Assembly (NCBI GenBank): GCA_937884485.1
Contig: CALGCG010000086.1
Coordinates: 1 to 7,147 of the forward strand
Direction of reading: 5' to 3'
From: an uncultured Bacteroidales bacterium
Lineage (GTDB): Bacteria; Bacteroidota; Bacteroidia; Bacteroidales; P3
Length of the DNA: 7,147 nt
The notes below the pieces were generated by a model. That model did no database searches and was not told where the DNA came from. It saw only the letters and a program-made list of their open reading frames with translations. Every line of letters begins with the position of its first letter. Position 1 is the stretch's first letter. Position numbers and translations under genes: made by a program. Below, one piece after another: positions 5,784-7,147 of this stretch.

Positions 5784-7147
5784 TTACATTCTTTCGGGCA
5801 CCTTGATGCCGAGGATGTTCATTGTGTTCTTCAGGGCTGTGGCCACCATGGCGCAGAGCTGTATGCGGAAGTGTTTGGCCTTTGCGTCGGTTTCTTTCAG
5901 GATGGGAGTGTCCTGGTAGAAGCTGTTGAAGGCTTTGGCCAGTTCGTAGGCATAGTTGGCCACCATGGCGGGGCTGTAGGCTGCCGCGGCCTGGCGCAGG
6001 GTGTCGGGCAGGGCGTGCAGCACCTTGACCACCTGGCGCTCCTTGTCGTTCATGGCCACGTCGGAGAGGCTCTCTCCCCCACCCTCGCCGGCTTTGCGCA
6101 CGATGCTGCGGATGCGGGCGTGGGTGTATTGGATGAAGGGGCCTGTGTTGCCGTTGAAGTCGATGCTTTCGGCGGGGTTGAAGAGCATGTTCTTGGTGGG
6201 GTCGACCTTGAGGATGAAGTATTTCAGTGCGCCGAGGGCGAGGATGTGGTAGAGGTGGTGCTGCTCCTCGGGGCTGAGGTCGTCGTTTTTGCCGTGCTCG
6301 CGGCTCATCTCCTCGGCGGTCTTCTCCATTTCGTCGATGAGGTCGTCGGCGTCCACCACCGTGCCCTCTCTCGACTTCATCTTGCCGTTGGGCAGCTCCA
6401 CCATGCCGTAGCTGAGGTGATAGACCTTGTCGGCCCAGTCGAAGCCCAGCTTGCCGAGGATGAGTTTGAGCACTTTGAAGTGGTAGTCCTGCTCGTTGCC
6501 GACCACGTAGATGAGCCTTTCGGCGCCGAAGTCGTTGTGTCGCAGCTGTGCCGTGCCGAGGTCCTGGGTCATGTAGACGCTGGTGCCGTCGCTGCGCAGC
6601 AGCACTTTATGGTCGAGGCCGTCGGCCGTCAGGTCGCAGCATACGGCCCCGTCGGCGCGGCGGTAGAACACGCCCATGTCGAGGCCTCTCTGCACCAGCT
6701 CTTTGCCCAGCAGGTAGGTGTTCGACTCGTAGTACACCTTGTCGAATCCCACGCCCAGGCGCGTGTAGGTCTCGTCGAATCCGGCGTAGACCCATCCGTT
6801 CATCTTCTCCCAGAGGGCGCGCACCTCGGGGTCGCCCTCCTCCCAGCGTTTCAGCATGCTCTGGGCCTCCACCATCAGGGGGGCCTCCTTCTTGGCCTGC
6901 TCCTCGTCCATGCCTTGTGAGGTGAGTTCTTTTATCTCGTTCTTGTAGTGCTTGTCGAACTCCACATAGTATTTGCCCACCAGGTGGTCGCCTTTCATGC
7001 CGGTGCTCTCGGGGGTCTCGCCGTTGCCGTAGCGCAGCCATGCCAGCATGCTCTTGCAGATGTGGATGCCGCGGTCGTTCACCAGGTTGACTTTCTTGAC
7101 GTTGGCGCCGACGGCCGACAGCAGCTGGCTCACCGACCAGCCCAGCA
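5784..7147 (-). CDS. argS: Arginyl-tRNA synthetase, N-terminus beyond the window
   Basis: This class I aminoacyl-tRNA synthetase charges tRNA-Arg in the cytoplasm. About 454 residues are present. The frame is open to the right edge, and the first in-window residues (LGWSVSQLL) correspond to a point roughly 130-140 residues into a typical ArgS. The N-terminal tRNA-binding domain and the HIGH motif are therefore outside. Recognisable segments are NDRGIHICKSMLAWLRYGNG, GDHLVGKYYVEFDKHY, SVYMTQDLGTA, YVVGNEQDYHFK, and a KMSKS-loop equivalent, GKMKSREGT, encoded near 6386-6360. This is followed by the DALR anticodon-binding domain (GPFIQYTHARIRSI to the C-terminal MNILGIKVPERM). KMKS instead of KMSKS is, from memory, usual in Bacteroidetes ArgS and not a defect. 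A GTG at 7133 is an internal valine, not the start. The stop (TAA at 5786-5784) lies 22 nt upstream of the thioesterase ATG, suggesting an operon with argS first. Confidence 0.97.
   Translation of the reverse strand, partial: LGWSVSQLLSAVGANVKKVNLVNDRGIHICKSMLAWLRYGNGETPESTGMKGDHLVGKYYVEFDKHYKNEIKELTSQGMDEEQAKKEAPLMVEAQSMLKRWEEGDPEVRALWEKMNGWVYAGFDETYTRLGVGFDKVYYESNTYLLGKELVQRGLDMGVFYRRADGAVCCDLTADGLDHKVLLRSDGTSVYMTQDLGTAQLRHNDFGAERLIYVVGNEQDYHFKVLKLILGKLGFDWADKVYHLSYGMVELPNGKMKSREGTVVDADDLIDEMEKTAEEMSREHGKNDDLSPEEQHHLYHILALGALKYFILKVDPTKNMLFNPAESIDFNGNTGPFIQYTHARIRSIVRKAGEGGGESLSDVAMNDKERQVVKVLHALPDTLRQAAAAYSPAMVANYAYELAKAFNSFYQDTPILKETDAKAKHFRIQLCAMVATALKNTMNILGIKVPERM

Noticed and set aside
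6372..6383. KMKS instead of KMSKS in ArgS as a possible defect
   Set aside because: The surrounding GKMKSREGT segment is otherwise regular, and this variant is, as far as I recall, common in Bacteroidetes and other ArgS enzymes.
5781..6920. Long open frame (379 codons) on the plus strand opposite argS
   Set aside because: It is antisense to a clearly recognised argS. Its composition (runs of Val, Gly, His, Ala, Leu) reflects the strong G/C third-position bias of argS rather than a protein family.

Overview
The window looks like a piece of a Bacteroidales (Prevotella/Bacteroides-like) genome. This rests on the protein types (a lipoprotein FKBP, a DHH phosphoesterase, a Bacteroidales-type acyl-ACP thioesterase, an ArgS with a KMKS loop), on starts without clear Shine-Dalgarno sequences, and on a TATCTTTG box that fits the Bacteroidetes -7 promoter element TAnnTTTG. 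The first ~300 bases are an exception. They encode part of a radical SAM protein that, from memory of the family, reads like a Clostridia/Lachnospiraceae sequence. No taxonomic search could be run.

Layout, left to right. (1) Bases 3-353 (+): radical SAM fragment with an intact CxxxCxxC cluster motif. Recognisable homology stops near base 305. (2) 209-838 (-): FKBP-type lipoprotein whose recognisable end is near base 323. Its frame then runs on, without a stop, into the antisense of the radical SAM gene. (3) 851-1882 (-): NrnA-like DHH phosphoesterase, 12 nt upstream of the FKBP gene and probably in the same operon, with a promoter box at 1927-1934. (4) 1883-2059: AT-rich divergent intergenic region. 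(5) 2060-3052 (+): exported protein of unknown function, overlapping the dxs start by 4 nt (ATGA). (6) 3049-4926 (+): complete dxs. (7) 4930-4962: strong hairpin terminator between convergent units. (8) 5033-5761 (-): acyl-ACP thioesterase. (9) 5784-7147 (-): argS, cut by the window end, 22 nt upstream of the thioesterase and probably cotranscribed with it.

Most of the window is housekeeping: isoprenoid precursor synthesis (Dxs), tRNA charging (ArgS), fatty acid release (thioesterase), nanoRNA/pAp turnover (DHH protein) and envelope folding (FKBP lipoprotein). I see no mobile element, CRISPR array, RNA gene or defence system. The most notable signal is the junction at about 300-322, where two convergent genes both lose their natural ends beside a perfect 10-bp inverted repeat. 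A chimeric contig end is the simplest explanation, with a real deletion or rearrangement as the alternative. Smaller points of interest are the exported protein coupled to dxs, a thioesterase with Ala where related enzymes have a catalytic Asn, and an FKBP with altered pocket residues.
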